NCBI GenBank assembly: GCA_003934925.1 | Contig: JQIX01000029.1 | Location: 1-64,000 of the forward strand | Length of the DNA stretch: 64,000 nucleotides | Reading direction: 5' to 3' | Origin: Epsilonproteobacteria bacterium (ex Lamellibrachia satsuma) | GTDB lineage: Bacteria; Campylobacterota; Campylobacteria; Campylobacterales; Sulfurovaceae | In this document: piece by piece, positions 18,145 to 26,431 of the stretch | Layout of the letters: each line of letters opens with the position of its first letter | Numbering within the stretch: the first letter of the stretch is position 1 | Translations under genes and position numbers: made by a program | The notes under the pieces: generated by a model | What the model was told of the DNA's origin: nothing | The model's database searches: none | Seen by the model: only the letters and a program-made list of their open reading frames with translations

Positions 18145-18852
18145 ATGCACTTTACCGGTTTCCCAAAAGAGGGATTGGATTTTTTAAGCAAGATCATCAT
18201 CAATAATTCAAAAGAATGGCTTGATGCCAACAGAGATGAGTATGAACGTTATATCGTAACACCCAACAAGGCATACGTGGAAGAGATGGGAGAGCATCTG
18301 CAAATACTTGTCCCCACCATCAACGCCATCCCCAATACAAACAAATCCCTCTTCCGTATCTACCGCGATGCACGCTTTCATCTGGCTGACCCCATCAAGA
18401 CACGCATCGGGATCATCCTGTGGCAGGGAGGCGGTCACCGTATGCATAGCAGCTCTTTCTATATGCACTACGATCCTCAGGAAGTCTTCGTAGCTACAGG
18501 TATACGCAACTTCAAGCCTACACTTTTAAAAACCTACCGGGAGTATATACAAAATGAAGAGAGGCGAACAGAACTTCACAGTATTCTTAAAGATCTAAAA
18601 GCAAAAGGCTACAAGATTCCGGAACCCAAATACAAACGAATGCCAAGAGGATGCAATGCAGAAGATACCCACAGCTACCTCTACCTTCAGGGAGCCATCT
18701 ATGCCTATACAACCTTCCCGCCGGATGAAATATTTCATTCAGAGTCGATCATAGACAGAAATTTCAAGATCTATGAAGATATGTTCGCCCTACAGCAGTG
18801 GGTCTACGAACTCACACTACACTGCGACACCACGGCGGATGTCTTCAAATAA
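18145..18852 (+). CDS. DUF2461 domain protein (TIGR02453 family)
   Basis: A 235-residue protein with the usual DUF2461 start, MHFTGFPKEGLDFL followed by NNSKEWLDANRDEYE, the central FRIYRDARFH and GGGHRMHSSSFYMHYDPQEVF-like segment (given here as GGGHRMHSSSFYMHYDP), and the C-terminal RGCNAEDTHSYLYL. No function is established for the family. It is probably cytoplasmic. It stands 51 bases after the YiiX-like gene. Confidence 0.85.
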   Translation: MHFTGFPKEGLDFLSKIIINNSKEWLDANRDEYERYIVTPNKAYVEEMGEHLQILVPTINAIPNTNKSLFRIYRDARFHLADPIKTRIGIILWQGGGHRMHSSSFYMHYDPQEVFVATGIRNFKPTLLKTYREYIQNEERRTELHSILKDLKAKGYKIPEPKYKRMPRGCNAEDTHSYLYLQGAIYAYTTFPPDEIFHSESIIDRNFKIYEDMFALQQWVYELTLHCDTTADVFK

Positions 18853-18891
18853 TCCGTAGGGTACCCATATATTCAAAATTCATCATTTTTT

Positions 18892-19059
18892 AACCCGGAT
18901 TATGCATTAGAATTACTTGAAATCTGCCAAACGCTTGTGCTGTGGGTATTTCCGGAAAACTTAAGGTGCACCCGTAGGTGCATCGATGGTTTCTCCGTAA
19001 GTGGCCACGGTACAATGGTTTGCGTAGCGTTCTGTAATCTCTAATGCATAATCCGGGTT
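18892..19059. repeat. 168-bp palindromic element (MITE-like) at the 3' end of pgeF
   Basis: Perfect 20-bp inverted arms lie at 18892-18911 (AACCCGGATTATGCATTAGA) and 19040-19059. Looser complementarity continues inward for about 35 bases on each side, so the whole element could fold into one long hairpin. No ORF of its own is seen. It supplies the last 31 codons and stop of pgeF. The layout suits a non-autonomous mobile element or large REP-like palindrome. No target-site duplication was recognised. Confidence 0.6.
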
Positions 19060-19815
19060 CAATCCTATAAGGCTCATAAAACGCCCGCTGCACCCCTGCT
19101 CTTTTCTGTAAGAGAAAAATCGTTCTGATTCACAAGCCGTGCAGATACCGCTCATTTCGATATGTTCCTCTTTTACTCCAGCTTCCAGTAGTTGCTGTTG
19201 ATTGATATAAGGCAGATCAAGCATATATTTTTCTTTATTTTGGTGAAAAGCTTTAGGCATGTCAAAAAAGTATTTCGCCACATCTTCTCCTACTTCATAA
19301 CAGCATTGTCCTATGGAAGGAGCGATCCCGGCGATGATATCTGAAGGTTCACTCTTAAAAACATCTATCATTTTCTTTACTGTTTTAACCACGATCTTCT
19401 CTTTTGTACCTTTCCAGCCGGCATGGACCGCTGCAACTATTTTTTTCTTTTTATCATACAAAAGTACAGGAACACAGTCTGCTGTCAGAACGGTCAGAAC
19501 CACACCTTTTCTATCGGTTATGAGTGCATCACAGTCAGCAACTGCATCTTCAGGATCTTCCCACCCTTTTGTCTCTTCTTTTGTAATGACCTTTATATGG
19601 TCACTGTGTGTCTGGTTTGCAACAACAAAGTGCAAAGTATCATTTATATCGAGCAAAGAGGAGACTTTTTTACGGTTAGCTATAATGCTCGCCCGGTCTT
19701 CTCCCGTATGTAGTGCCAGACTAAATGAAAACGGCTCTTGTGCTATTTTGGTCGTCACGGCATGTATGCATTCGGCGTGATCATCAAACTGTTTAAATCG
19801 ATAGAGATCAACCAT
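18961..19815 (-). CDS. pgeF: Polyphenol oxidase family protein PgeF/YfiH, with extended C-terminus
   Basis: YfiH-type enzymes are zinc-dependent multi-copper-oxidase-like folds with purine nucleoside phosphorylase and adenosine deaminase activity, and influence peptidoglycan editing. The metal site is clear: NQTHSD, TADCVPVLLYD and AAVHAGWKG supply His, Cys and His. GIAPSIGQCCYEVG and the usual terminal RFMSLIGL follow. Family members normally end at that point. Here 32 more residues, starting NPDYALEITERY, are encoded by a palindromic repeat (18892-19059), so the natural stop seems to have been lost by insertion. Total length is 284 instead of about 250. The catalytic core is intact. Confidence 0.9.
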   Translation of the reverse strand: MVDLYRFKQFDDHAECIHAVTTKIAQEPFSFSLALHTGEDRASIIANRKKVSSLLDINDTLHFVVANQTHSDHIKVITKEETKGWEDPEDAVADCDALITDRKGVVLTVLTADCVPVLLYDKKKKIVAAVHAGWKGTKEKIVVKTVKKMIDVFKSEPSDIIAGIAPSIGQCCYEVGEDVAKYFFDMPKAFHQNKEKYMLDLPYINQQQLLEAGVKEEHIEMSGICTACESERFFSYRKEQGCSGRFMSLIGLNPDYALEITERYANHCTVATYGETIDAPTGAP

Positions 19816-19876
19816 TGTTTCCCTTTGCTTTATAATTCTTTTCGATATAATACCCTAAAAATAAGAAGGGTGGTAG

Positions 19877-21022
19877 ATGGAGTCCTGGTTCAATCTTGAC
19901 AAACGTATCTTTAAAAATTTTTCTTACCTTCTGATCATCCAGCTTATCCCACTTTTTGTTATCTCCTCCTATCTTGTTTATGAGATCAACATACATCTGT
20001 ATAATAAACAGATGATCTACTATTTTATTGCAGCCATTGTTTTTTCTATTTCGGTCTTTATCCCATGGAGACGGATCATCTGGTGGTTCGTACCTCTTTT
20101 TTACATGGCCAATCTTGGGTTGCTTATAGCAGTCGAGTTTATCGGAAAAAGTATTCTTGGGGCAAAAAGGTGGATAGAACTACCCGGTATCGGTATCACC
20201 ATACAGCCTTCCGAGTTTATCAAAGTAGCTGTTATCATGATGCTTGCTTACCTGATCAGCAGAAAGCCCCCTTCCCCAAAGGGGTATGGCCTCTTGGACT
20301 TCATCAAACTCTCCCTTGTCATTGTCATTCCTTTCATTATTATTGCCAAAGAACCGGATCTTGGTACAGCACTTGTACTTCTTATCGCAGGGTATGGTAT
20401 TCTTTTTATCGTGGGTATAAACTGGAAGATCTGGCTAACACTTGCCATACTCGCCGGTGCAGGTGCACCACTGGTCTATGAGTATGGACTCAAGCCCTAC
20501 CAGAAAACACGTATTCAGGATGCATTGAACAAACCAAGCTATCAGGTACGGCAGGCACTGATCGCTATAGGCTCCGGAGGTCTTGAAGGCAAAAGCAAAG
20601 AAGAATCTACACAGACACAGCTCAAGTTCCTCCCCGTTTCATCCACAGACTTTATATTTGCCTACCTGGGTGAACGATTTGGCTTTAAAGGCATGCTTAC
20701 AGTTATTGGGCTCTATATCCTGCTTATCTTCAACCTGCTCTATATTTCTGCCAAATATGCAACTGATTACCTCATCAAAACATTTGCTTCGGGACTTGCA
20801 TTTCTCCTATTCGTTTACATGGGTGTAAATGTCCTCATGATCATCGGGCTTGCCCCGGTAGTAGGACTTCCCCTGCCCATGTTCAGCCATGGAGGGACTT
20901 CATTCATTATTTTTGCTGTAATTTTTGGAATTTTGGAAAATTTAATTGCTTTTAAAGACTACAATCGTTATACTTCCGACGAAAAAATAACCATGCAAAC
21001 AAAAGGTACGTCAGTACCCTAA
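19877..21022 (+). CDS. rodA: Rod shape-determining SEDS glycosyltransferase RodA
   Basis: An inner-membrane peptidoglycan polymerase that works with PBP2 in cell elongation. About ten membrane helices are visible. SEDS marks are GAKRWIELPGIGITIQPSEF, split here as GAKRWI and QPSEF, then EPDLGTALVLL with the essential aspartate and LPMFSHGGTSFI near the end. Length of 381 residues suits RodA more than FtsW. It diverges from pgeF with about 60 bases between. Its stop ends one base before the tRNA(CAT) gene, so the tRNA is probably cut from a rodA transcript or driven by a promoter inside rodA. Confidence 0.92.
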   Translation: MESWFNLDKRIFKNFSYLLIIQLIPLFVISSYLVYEINIHLYNKQMIYYFIAAIVFSISVFIPWRRIIWWFVPLFYMANLGLLIAVEFIGKSILGAKRWIELPGIGITIQPSEFIKVAVIMMLAYLISRKPPSPKGYGLLDFIKLSLVIVIPFIIIAKEPDLGTALVLLIAGYGILFIVGINWKIWLTLAILAGAGAPLVYEYGLKPYQKTRIQDALNKPSYQVRQALIAIGSGGLEGKSKEESTQTQLKFLPVSSTDFIFAYLGERFGFKGMLTVIGLYILLIFNLLYISAKYATDYLIKTFASGLAFLLFVYMGVNVLMIIGLAPVVGLPLPMFSHGGTSFIIFAVIFGILENLIAFKDYNRYTSDEKITMQTKGTSVP

Positions 21023-21023
21023 A

Positions 21024-21100
21024 CGGGTCTTTAGCTCAGCTGGTTAGAGCACTCGGCTCATAACCGAGTGGTCCGGGGTTCGAGTCCCCGAGGACCCACC
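21024..21100 (+). tRNA. tRNA with CAT anticodon (Met elongator or Ile2), host of the integrated element
   Basis: A full 77-nt cloverleaf with encoded CCA. The acceptor arm is GGGTCTT/AGGACCC, the D-arm is AGCTCAGCTGGTTAGAGCA, the anticodon stem-loop is CTCGG-CTCATAA-CCGAG with anticodon CAT, and the T-arm has GGTTCGAGTCC. The paired first base excludes the initiator. CAT could be elongator methionine or the lysidine-modified isoleucine tRNA; I cannot decide by eye. The 3' half is the attachment site of the element that follows, and integration leaves the gene whole. Confidence 0.95.
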
Positions 21101-21101
21101 A
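21056..21101 (+). repeat. attL: 3' half of the tRNA gene
   Basis: A 46-bp stretch beginning at the anticodon loop (CTCATAACC) and running through the T-arm and CCA. It is identical to 38772-38817. The base before it (G here, T there) and the base after differ, which fixes the limits of identity. Confidence 0.93.
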
Positions 21102-21171
21102 CCCACAAACAACGTTCTCACCGAAAACAATCAACAAAAATAGCAAAAATAATATATCCATTAAAGCAATG

Positions 21172-21190
21172 GGGTACGTCTTGGGGTACA
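21172..21190 (+). promoter_or_regulatory. Candidate integrase arm-binding site, left end
   Basis: GGGTACGTCTTGGGGTACA occurs here and again at 38645-38663, both 70-130 bp inside the attachment repeats. Paired arm sites of this kind are bound by tyrosine integrases. Otherwise the 181 bases between the tRNA and the first cargo gene hold only AT-rich sequence with a likely promoter for that gene. Confidence 0.55.
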
Positions 21191-21282
21191 CTTTAGTACA
21201 TAAATATATTGCAATTTGACATACTTTCTTAAGTGTTAGGAACAGTTAGGATATAATTTGGTAGATTTTAAAAGGAGTCACC

Positions 21283-21600
21283 ATGTTATCCAATAAAGAA
21301 TTTCAAAAACTAAATGACGAAGCATATGAATATGCAAAAAGAGAATATGAAGAAGTGCAATACGATAAAGAGTACTCTCAAAAAGAAGCTATAGCTCTTG
21401 GAGCCTTTAATGATGATGCTATAGCAGATGTTATTAATCAGCATTTAGAAGAAGAACAATATATGAATGACCTCCATAATCAATTAGGTGCAGGTGGTAT
21501 AACAGTGTTCGCCTCACCTGGTCCACTTTCGTGGCAAGGTAAACTTTTGTATTCTCCATTAATAGCATATAATTGGCTAAGAAGCTTTGGAAAGAAATGA
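21283..21600 (+). CDS. Unknown 105-residue protein, first gene of the restriction-modification operon
   Basis: I do not recognise this protein. The first 75 residues are acidic and likely helical (EYAKREYEEVQYDKEYSQKE). The C-terminal 35 are less polar (GAGGITVFASPGPLSW). AAAAGGAGTCACC just before the ATG at 21283 is a strong ribosome-binding site. The stop overlaps the next start by four bases (ATGA). It is the lead gene of a four-gene run ending in a methyltransferase and endonuclease, so it may control or assist that system, but it has no helix-turn-helix like the known C proteins. Confidence 0.8.
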   Translation: MLSNKEFQKLNDEAYEYAKREYEEVQYDKEYSQKEAIALGAFNDDAIADVINQHLEEEQYMNDLHNQLGAGGITVFASPGPLSWQGKLLYSPLIAYNWLRSFGKK

Positions 21601-22253
21601 ATCAATTAAATAATCTTTTATCTAAAACAAATTTTTCAATTACTGAACATTTGGAGATGGCAGACATTATGGTGGGTCTAGAGCCAGATCTAAACTACAA
21701 GGAATGGATTGATCTTCTTAGTAAGAACTCTGATCAACTTTATATCCAATCCAAACCCAAAAAACTCCATATAAAAATAGCAGACAGTATTTTTCAACTT
21801 TACTTTATTACCAAACTAAATAGAGTAGACTATTTCAAACTTATTGAACTATGCTCTTCTCCTGTAAAAGTAACTTTAGAAAATATACAAGAGCATACCC
21901 ATACTGAACTTGACAGTTATTTTGGTGTTTCTACTAATATTAAAGCTCTCAATTATGCCAACATGGAACATGATATTTTCTATGTTGAGCCAATAGAATA
22001 TACTCATACACATTCCCCAGTAAACCCAGAAAAAGTTGACCTAGACCCAATATCAATCATAGAAGAACGAAAAGATTATATATATTTTCACATTGAAGGA
22101 ATTTGTTTTGAAGCCAAAGAACTTGTTGGTAGTTTTGATCTCTATTGTGGAGACGAAAAAATAACAACTGCTGCCAATAAAAATGAAGTTTTGAAAAAAG
22201 CCAAGTCCTATTTAGATATAATTAACCATCACAAAGAGGAAACCCAGTTATGA
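21597..22253 (+). CDS. Unknown 218-residue protein, second gene of the restriction-modification operon
   Basis: I do not recognise this protein. It has no signal peptide or membrane segment. Possible features are a helical N-terminal half (EHLEMADIMVGLE) and a histidine-rich stretch EYTHTHSPV around residue 135. The ATG at 21597 overlaps the previous stop by four bases, and its own stop overlaps the methyltransferase start by four. Such tight coupling between unknown genes and a methyltransferase suggests a common role, for example in control or immunity. Confidence 0.8.
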   Translation: MNQLNNLLSKTNFSITEHLEMADIMVGLEPDLNYKEWIDLLSKNSDQLYIQSKPKKLHIKIADSIFQLYFITKLNRVDYFKLIELCSSPVKVTLENIQEHTHTELDSYFGVSTNIKALNYANMEHDIFYVEPIEYTHTHSPVNPEKVDLDPISIIEERKDYIYFHIEGICFEAKELVGSFDLYCGDEKITTAANKNEVLKKAKSYLDIINHHKEETQL

Positions 22254-23677
22254 CAATCAGCCTTACAGATCAAACACATACCAATCTACTAAAGACGATT
22301 GAGTACAAAGCATCTGTATATGCAAAAACCACTTCTCCCGATCAAAAAAAAGAGCTAGGACAGTTTTTTACTGATTACCACATAGCTGATTATATGGCTA
22401 ATCTTTTCTCATTCAATATGCCAAAGGCTAAGACCATAGAGATTCTTGATTGTGGTGCAGGTCATGGGATCCTATCAATTTCTCTGCTAAATATACTCAT
22501 CCAAAAAAGTTATACTAAATTTGATCTTACACTCTATGAGATTGATCCTGGTGTTTTACAAGATCTTCATCAAAATCTATTATCCTACAAAAAGGAGCAT
22601 CCCCATATTACCCTGAATTACAGAGTAATAGAGAAAAACTTTATATTGGATCCAATCGAAAGTAAGTTTGATCTCATTATCTCCAATCCTCCTTACTTCA
22701 AATTAAAAAAAGAGTCACCCGAAGCAAAGGCAATGATACACCTCGTACATGGGCAGCCAAATATTTATATGCTTTTTATGGCTAAGAGTGCTGATCTACT
22801 TAAAGAGACTGGGGAAATGGTATTTATTACACCTCGGAGCTTTACCTCTGGAGCTTATTTCAAACGATTTAGAGAGTATCTCCTTGATGCAGTATCATTA
22901 GATCATATACACATCTTCAACACCAGAAGAGAACACTTTAAAAATGAAAGTATCCTCCAGGAAACTATCATCACAAAGTTTTCAAAACAAGACAATCCGA
23001 ATATTACCATTACATCTAGTGAAGATAGCACCTTTAGCTATATAGAGGAACTCTCCACTACCAAAGATCTTGTTGTTGAAAAATACCGCAATATTATCTG
23101 CATACCCTCATCTGCAGATGATTTAGAAATATTAGATCTCTTTCATACTGCACCTAGTACATTACAAGATCTTGGATATAAAATCTCTACAGGGAAAGTA
23201 GTCACCTTTAGAAATAAAGAGCTGCTCTCTACCACTCCCCAAAGTCTTTTTGATAAAGAAAAAGAGTACTGTCCGCTGCTTTGGATGCATAATTTTAAAA
23301 ATGATGATCTTCTCTTCCCTTTGGATCACAAAAAAGAGCAATACATAGAGTTTTCTGATAGATCCAAGGCATTACTTATCCCTACACAAAACTACCTGCT
23401 TATCAAGCGTTTTAGCTCCAAAGAACAGCATCGCAGGATCAATATAGGGTACCTTTACAAAAAAGATTTATCAAGTAGCTATGTTGGCTTGGAAAATCAT
23501 TTAAACTATCTCTATAGAAACGATAGAGAACTCACTAGTCAAGAGATGAAAAAGCTTGGATCCTTTTTGATCTCTGCAGAAGTAGATAAATACTTTAGAA
23601 TACTAAACGGAAATACCCAGGTAAATGCAGCAGATATACTTAACCTGCCTGTACCACCAGAACTATACAAAGGATAG
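22250..23677 (+). CDS. BsuBI/PstI-type adenine DNA methyltransferase
   Basis: A class I SAM-dependent N6-adenine methyltransferase. The SAM-binding motif I is ILDCGAGHGILSISLL (about residues 64-79), and the catalytic motif IV is ISNPPYFKL (about 143-151). KKELGQFFTDYHIADYM before motif I is typical of gamma-class enzymes. A C-terminal half of about 250 residues would be the target-recognition part. Length is 475 residues. With the endonuclease immediately downstream, the likely target is CTGCAG or a relative. Its own coding region has CTGCAG at 23112 and 23574, so protection of self is needed. Confidence 0.9.
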   Translation: MTISLTDQTHTNLLKTIEYKASVYAKTTSPDQKKELGQFFTDYHIADYMANLFSFNMPKAKTIEILDCGAGHGILSISLLNILIQKSYTKFDLTLYEIDPGVLQDLHQNLLSYKKEHPHITLNYRVIEKNFILDPIESKFDLIISNPPYFKLKKESPEAKAMIHLVHGQPNIYMLFMAKSADLLKETGEMVFITPRSFTSGAYFKRFREYLLDAVSLDHIHIFNTRREHFKNESILQETIITKFSKQDNPNITITSSEDSTFSYIEELSTTKDLVVEKYRNIICIPSSADDLEILDLFHTAPSTLQDLGYKISTGKVVTFRNKELLSTTPQSLFDKEKEYCPLLWMHNFKNDDLLFPLDHKKEQYIEFSDRSKALLIPTQNYLLIKRFSSKEQHRRINIGYLYKKDLSSSYVGLENHLNYLYRNDRELTSQEMKKLGSFLISAEVDKYFRILNGNTQVNAADILNLPVPPELYKG

Positions 23678-23679
23678 AA

Positions 23680-24624
23680 GTGTCAAAACTAAATGAAGCC
23701 AAACAACTCTTAGCTGATCTGGGAGTACCAGATCAATACAATAGCGATTTAATGCGATATGCTTTTTTGGCTCTTTTAGATATGGCAGATACTTCCTCCT
23801 GGGATGAGGCAACCAATGAAAAGCTTATGCGGCTACATGATATTTTTGGCTATATTCAAGACACTTTCGATAAAACTTATGCAGAAAATTCCAGAGAGAC
23901 ACTTCGCAAAAGAGTTGTTAAAGTATTTGAGCAAGCCCATATTGCCCTAAGAAATATTGATGATCCTAGTAGACCTACTAACAGTGGAAAAACAAACTAC
24001 TCCATATCCAATGAAGCCTTAGCAGTTATTCAAAGCTATGCTACTCCAGACTATAAGACTGCATTAGAAGAATTCAAAAACAATTTTGTAACCCTATCGG
24101 AACAGTACGCCAAAAGAAGAGATCTGCATAAGATCCCTTTGATTATTGATGGAAAAGAATTCATACTTTCCTCTGGATCTCATAACCAACTACAAGTAGA
24201 TATCATCAATGAGTTTGCTCCTCGATTTGCCCATGGTGCAAAACTACTCTATATTGGAGATACAGCAGATAAATATATCTATGTAGATACCGAAACCTTA
24301 GAATCTATCGGCATTCCTATATCAGAAGATGATAAGTTGCAATTACCAGATGTAGTGCTTTATGATGCTGAAAAAAATTGGCTTTATCTGGTGGAAGCGG
24401 TCACCACACATGGACCAATAGATCAAAAACGCATTAATGACCTTGAAATTATGTTCCAGGATTGTCCTGCATATAAGATCTATGTTACAGCATTTCCAGA
24501 TAGAGCTACTTTTAGAAAATATGCTGTTGATATAGCATGGGAAACAGAAGTATGGCTCTCTGTTGATCCAGATCACATGATCCATTTTAATGGTGACAAG
24601 TTTATGGGTCCGTACAAAGACTAA
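23680..24624 (+). CDS. BsuBI/PstI-type restriction endonuclease
   Basis: A 314-residue type II endonuclease of the BsuBI/PstI family. The N-terminal half is a helical domain (BsuBI_PstI_RE_N-like). The C-terminal half has the catalytic stretch LPDVVLYDAEKNWLYLVEAV followed by THGPIDQKR, a well-conserved family signature with the D...ExK-like metal site. BsuBI and PstI cut CTGCAG; whether this enzyme does so is inference. The start is GTG at 23680, two bases after the methyltransferase stop, so methylase is made first. Orientation is convergent with the next three-gene operon. Confidence 0.9.
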   Translation: MSKLNEAKQLLADLGVPDQYNSDLMRYAFLALLDMADTSSWDEATNEKLMRLHDIFGYIQDTFDKTYAENSRETLRKRVVKVFEQAHIALRNIDDPSRPTNSGKTNYSISNEALAVIQSYATPDYKTALEEFKNNFVTLSEQYAKRRDLHKIPLIIDGKEFILSSGSHNQLQVDIINEFAPRFAHGAKLLYIGDTADKYIYVDTETLESIGIPISEDDKLQLPDVVLYDAEKNWLYLVEAVTTHGPIDQKRINDLEIMFQDCPAYKIYVTAFPDRATFRKYAVDIAWETEVWLSVDPDHMIHFNGDKFMGPYKD

Positions 24625-24687
24625 GTAAAAGGCATAAAGATCCTTTGCATCGCAAAGATTTTAAACGGATAGCTTGTTAAATGTCTC

Positions 24688-25374
24688 TTATGATTGTATT
24701 GTTTTTTTTATAGAGCCTTTTATAATTGGCAATAAAAGTTTTAAGTTATTCTTGTTGGTTTTTAGGCTTCCATTATGTGAAAGTTCAAAAACTGATTTAA
24801 TATTGTCTAGCTCAAAGCTACACTTGATTTTATTAATTGTATATTTCTTTTTATCTAAGAAAATATCTATATCTTCTGATACATCAGACTGGCTATTTTT
24901 TGCTGTCAACTTAACGTCTGTATGTTCTGAAATATGTATATCTTTACATTCAATACCATGTATTGAAAAATTATTAAATCTAGGTCTTAATAATTGAATG
25001 AGTTTCGATAAATCTAAACTCAATGGTTTAATGGCAATATTAAATTTTGACATCGATGCAAAGCTATTTAAAATATTTTGAACACCTCTGGGGGGATTAA
25101 TCAACTCTATCCCTAGTTGATTATTTTCAAGATTAAATAATGTTTTTTCATAAATAATTCTTTGATATATGGTAGCCTCATTCGTTAGAGGGTTTTCAAT
25201 AGTTTCTTCTATTTCTTTCTTTGATATATAGGATCCCTCCAAAATATCATCTCTTCGTTTGTGTGCAGTAAATCCATAGTATTTTTCTTCTGTATAGACA
25301 TCTGAAATTATGGCATCAACAACAGTATTGTATTTTGAATTCCAAGTAACATCAAACCATCTAATTCTATACAT
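24688..25374 (-). CDS. Unknown 228-residue protein, third gene of the nuclease-like operon
   Basis: Not recognised. The N-terminal 60 residues look like a compact beta-rich domain (MYRIRWFDVTWNSKYNTVVD). A central region from about 85 to 150 reads like a ligand or nucleic-acid-binding fold (LGIELINPPRGVQNILNS), and the C-terminal part is basic (KIKCSFEL, KGSIKKTIQS). No membrane segment or signal peptide is visible. It starts four bases after the stop of the middle gene, with a GGAG that overlaps that stop, so it is translationally coupled. It is very AT-rich. Function is unknown; its partners point to a role with DNA or RNA. Confidence 0.75.
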   Translation of the reverse strand: MYRIRWFDVTWNSKYNTVVDAIISDVYTEEKYYGFTAHKRRDDILEGSYISKKEIEETIENPLTNEATIYQRIIYEKTLFNLENNQLGIELINPPRGVQNILNSFASMSKFNIAIKPLSLDLSKLIQLLRPRFNNFSIHGIECKDIHISEHTDVKLTAKNSQSDVSEDIDIFLDKKKYTINKIKCSFELDNIKSVFELSHNGSLKTNKNNLKLLLPIIKGSIKKTIQS

Positions 25375-25378
25375 AAAC

Positions 25379-26431
25379 CTACTCCTCTTGTGATTTTATG
25401 TCATTGAAAACCTTAAATGCTGATGTTTCTAAAACTTTAGTATACTTTTCAGATTCTTCAGGGGTTAGAGGTCTCCTAGTTGTTGTATATTTATCTTTTT
25501 CCACAAAGCGATATGCACCTTTAACGGCAAAGATAACTTCTTCAGAGTTGGATCCTGAAGATAAGCCCGCTTCAAATTCAATATGATTTCCATTTTTTTT
25601 CAATTCTTCTGATTTCCAGATAATGGAAGTAATGAAATAACCATCATCTTTAAGTTTTTGGTATTCAGGAGTAGATAACAATCCTTTACCTTTAAAAGAT
25701 GCATTTGTAATCATATTCAAAACTTCCTCTTCTACTTCTGGGTTATCTTCATGATTAACACTAACCTTAATGACATCGAACATTTTACATTCATCAATAC
25801 TATCTATGAGCGTAGTAAAATACTCAATTTTTTGGCTATGATTCCAACCATGTAGGTCTATTTTATCTTCATTTATTTCTTCAGACGTTGTTTGCTCTAT
25901 GCCACTTAAAATGCTTTCCATGATTTGATCTACCTTATCATTCGATGGCTTGCTAATAGTGCTTTCTCCTTTGTCTTTTGTAATTTCTATGGTACTTTTT
26001 TTCCTAATTTTTTGGCGTAATCTAGTCTTAGAAAAATCTATCTCATCATACTCTATTTCAAGAACAGTTTTATTAGGATTATCTGGTTTTGTTGTTACTT
26101 GTATTGTCGTATTACCATCATCTATATTTTTAGTAATAGTTTTTAATTGATTATCATCAATTTCTGTGTTAATTTTTGTAACCTTTGACTTCTCTTTTTT
26201 ATGTGCAGGTGTTATATGCTCAATTAAAACATTTAAATCATAATAATCATAAACCAATGAGGATAAATACTTGATAATATCTTCTCTTGAATCATCTGAA
26301 GAAAGCAAAATGCCTTTATCACGAGCCAATTCTAATAATAATGACATCGTCATAGTCCTTTTTGAAGACATTAAGGCATCATATATATCTTTTTCTGTGA
26401 AGTATATTCTAGATTCAGTTTGTGCTTTCAT
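25379..26431 (-). CDS. Unknown 350-residue protein, second gene of the nuclease-like operon
   Basis: Not recognised. Three parts can be seen: a helical N-terminal domain (residues 1-70), a long charged and probably disordered linker rich in lysine, threonine, aspartate and isoleucine (about 75-185), and a C-terminal domain (190-350) with IDLHGWNHSQKIEYFTTLID and GRxL-like GKGLLSTPEYQKLKDDGYFI, given here in part as GLLSTPEYQKLKDDGYF. The N-terminal helices resemble a small DNA-binding or SAP-like domain only loosely. The start directly follows the stop of the nuclease-like gene (TAAATG), and the stop is four bases from the next start. It probably forms a complex with its neighbours. Confidence 0.75.
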   Translation of the reverse strand: MKAQTESRIYFTEKDIYDALMSSKRTMTMSLLLELARDKGILLSSDDSREDIIKYLSSLVYDYYDLNVLIEHITPAHKKEKSKVTKINTEIDDNQLKTITKNIDDGNTTIQVTTKPDNPNKTVLEIEYDEIDFSKTRLRQKIRKKSTIEITKDKGESTISKPSNDKVDQIMESILSGIEQTTSEEINEDKIDLHGWNHSQKIEYFTTLIDSIDECKMFDVIKVSVNHEDNPEVEEEVLNMITNASFKGKGLLSTPEYQKLKDDGYFITSIIWKSEELKKNGNHIEFEAGLSSGSNSEEVIFAVKGAYRFVEKDKYTTTRRPLTPEESEKYTKVLETSAFKVFNDIKSQEE

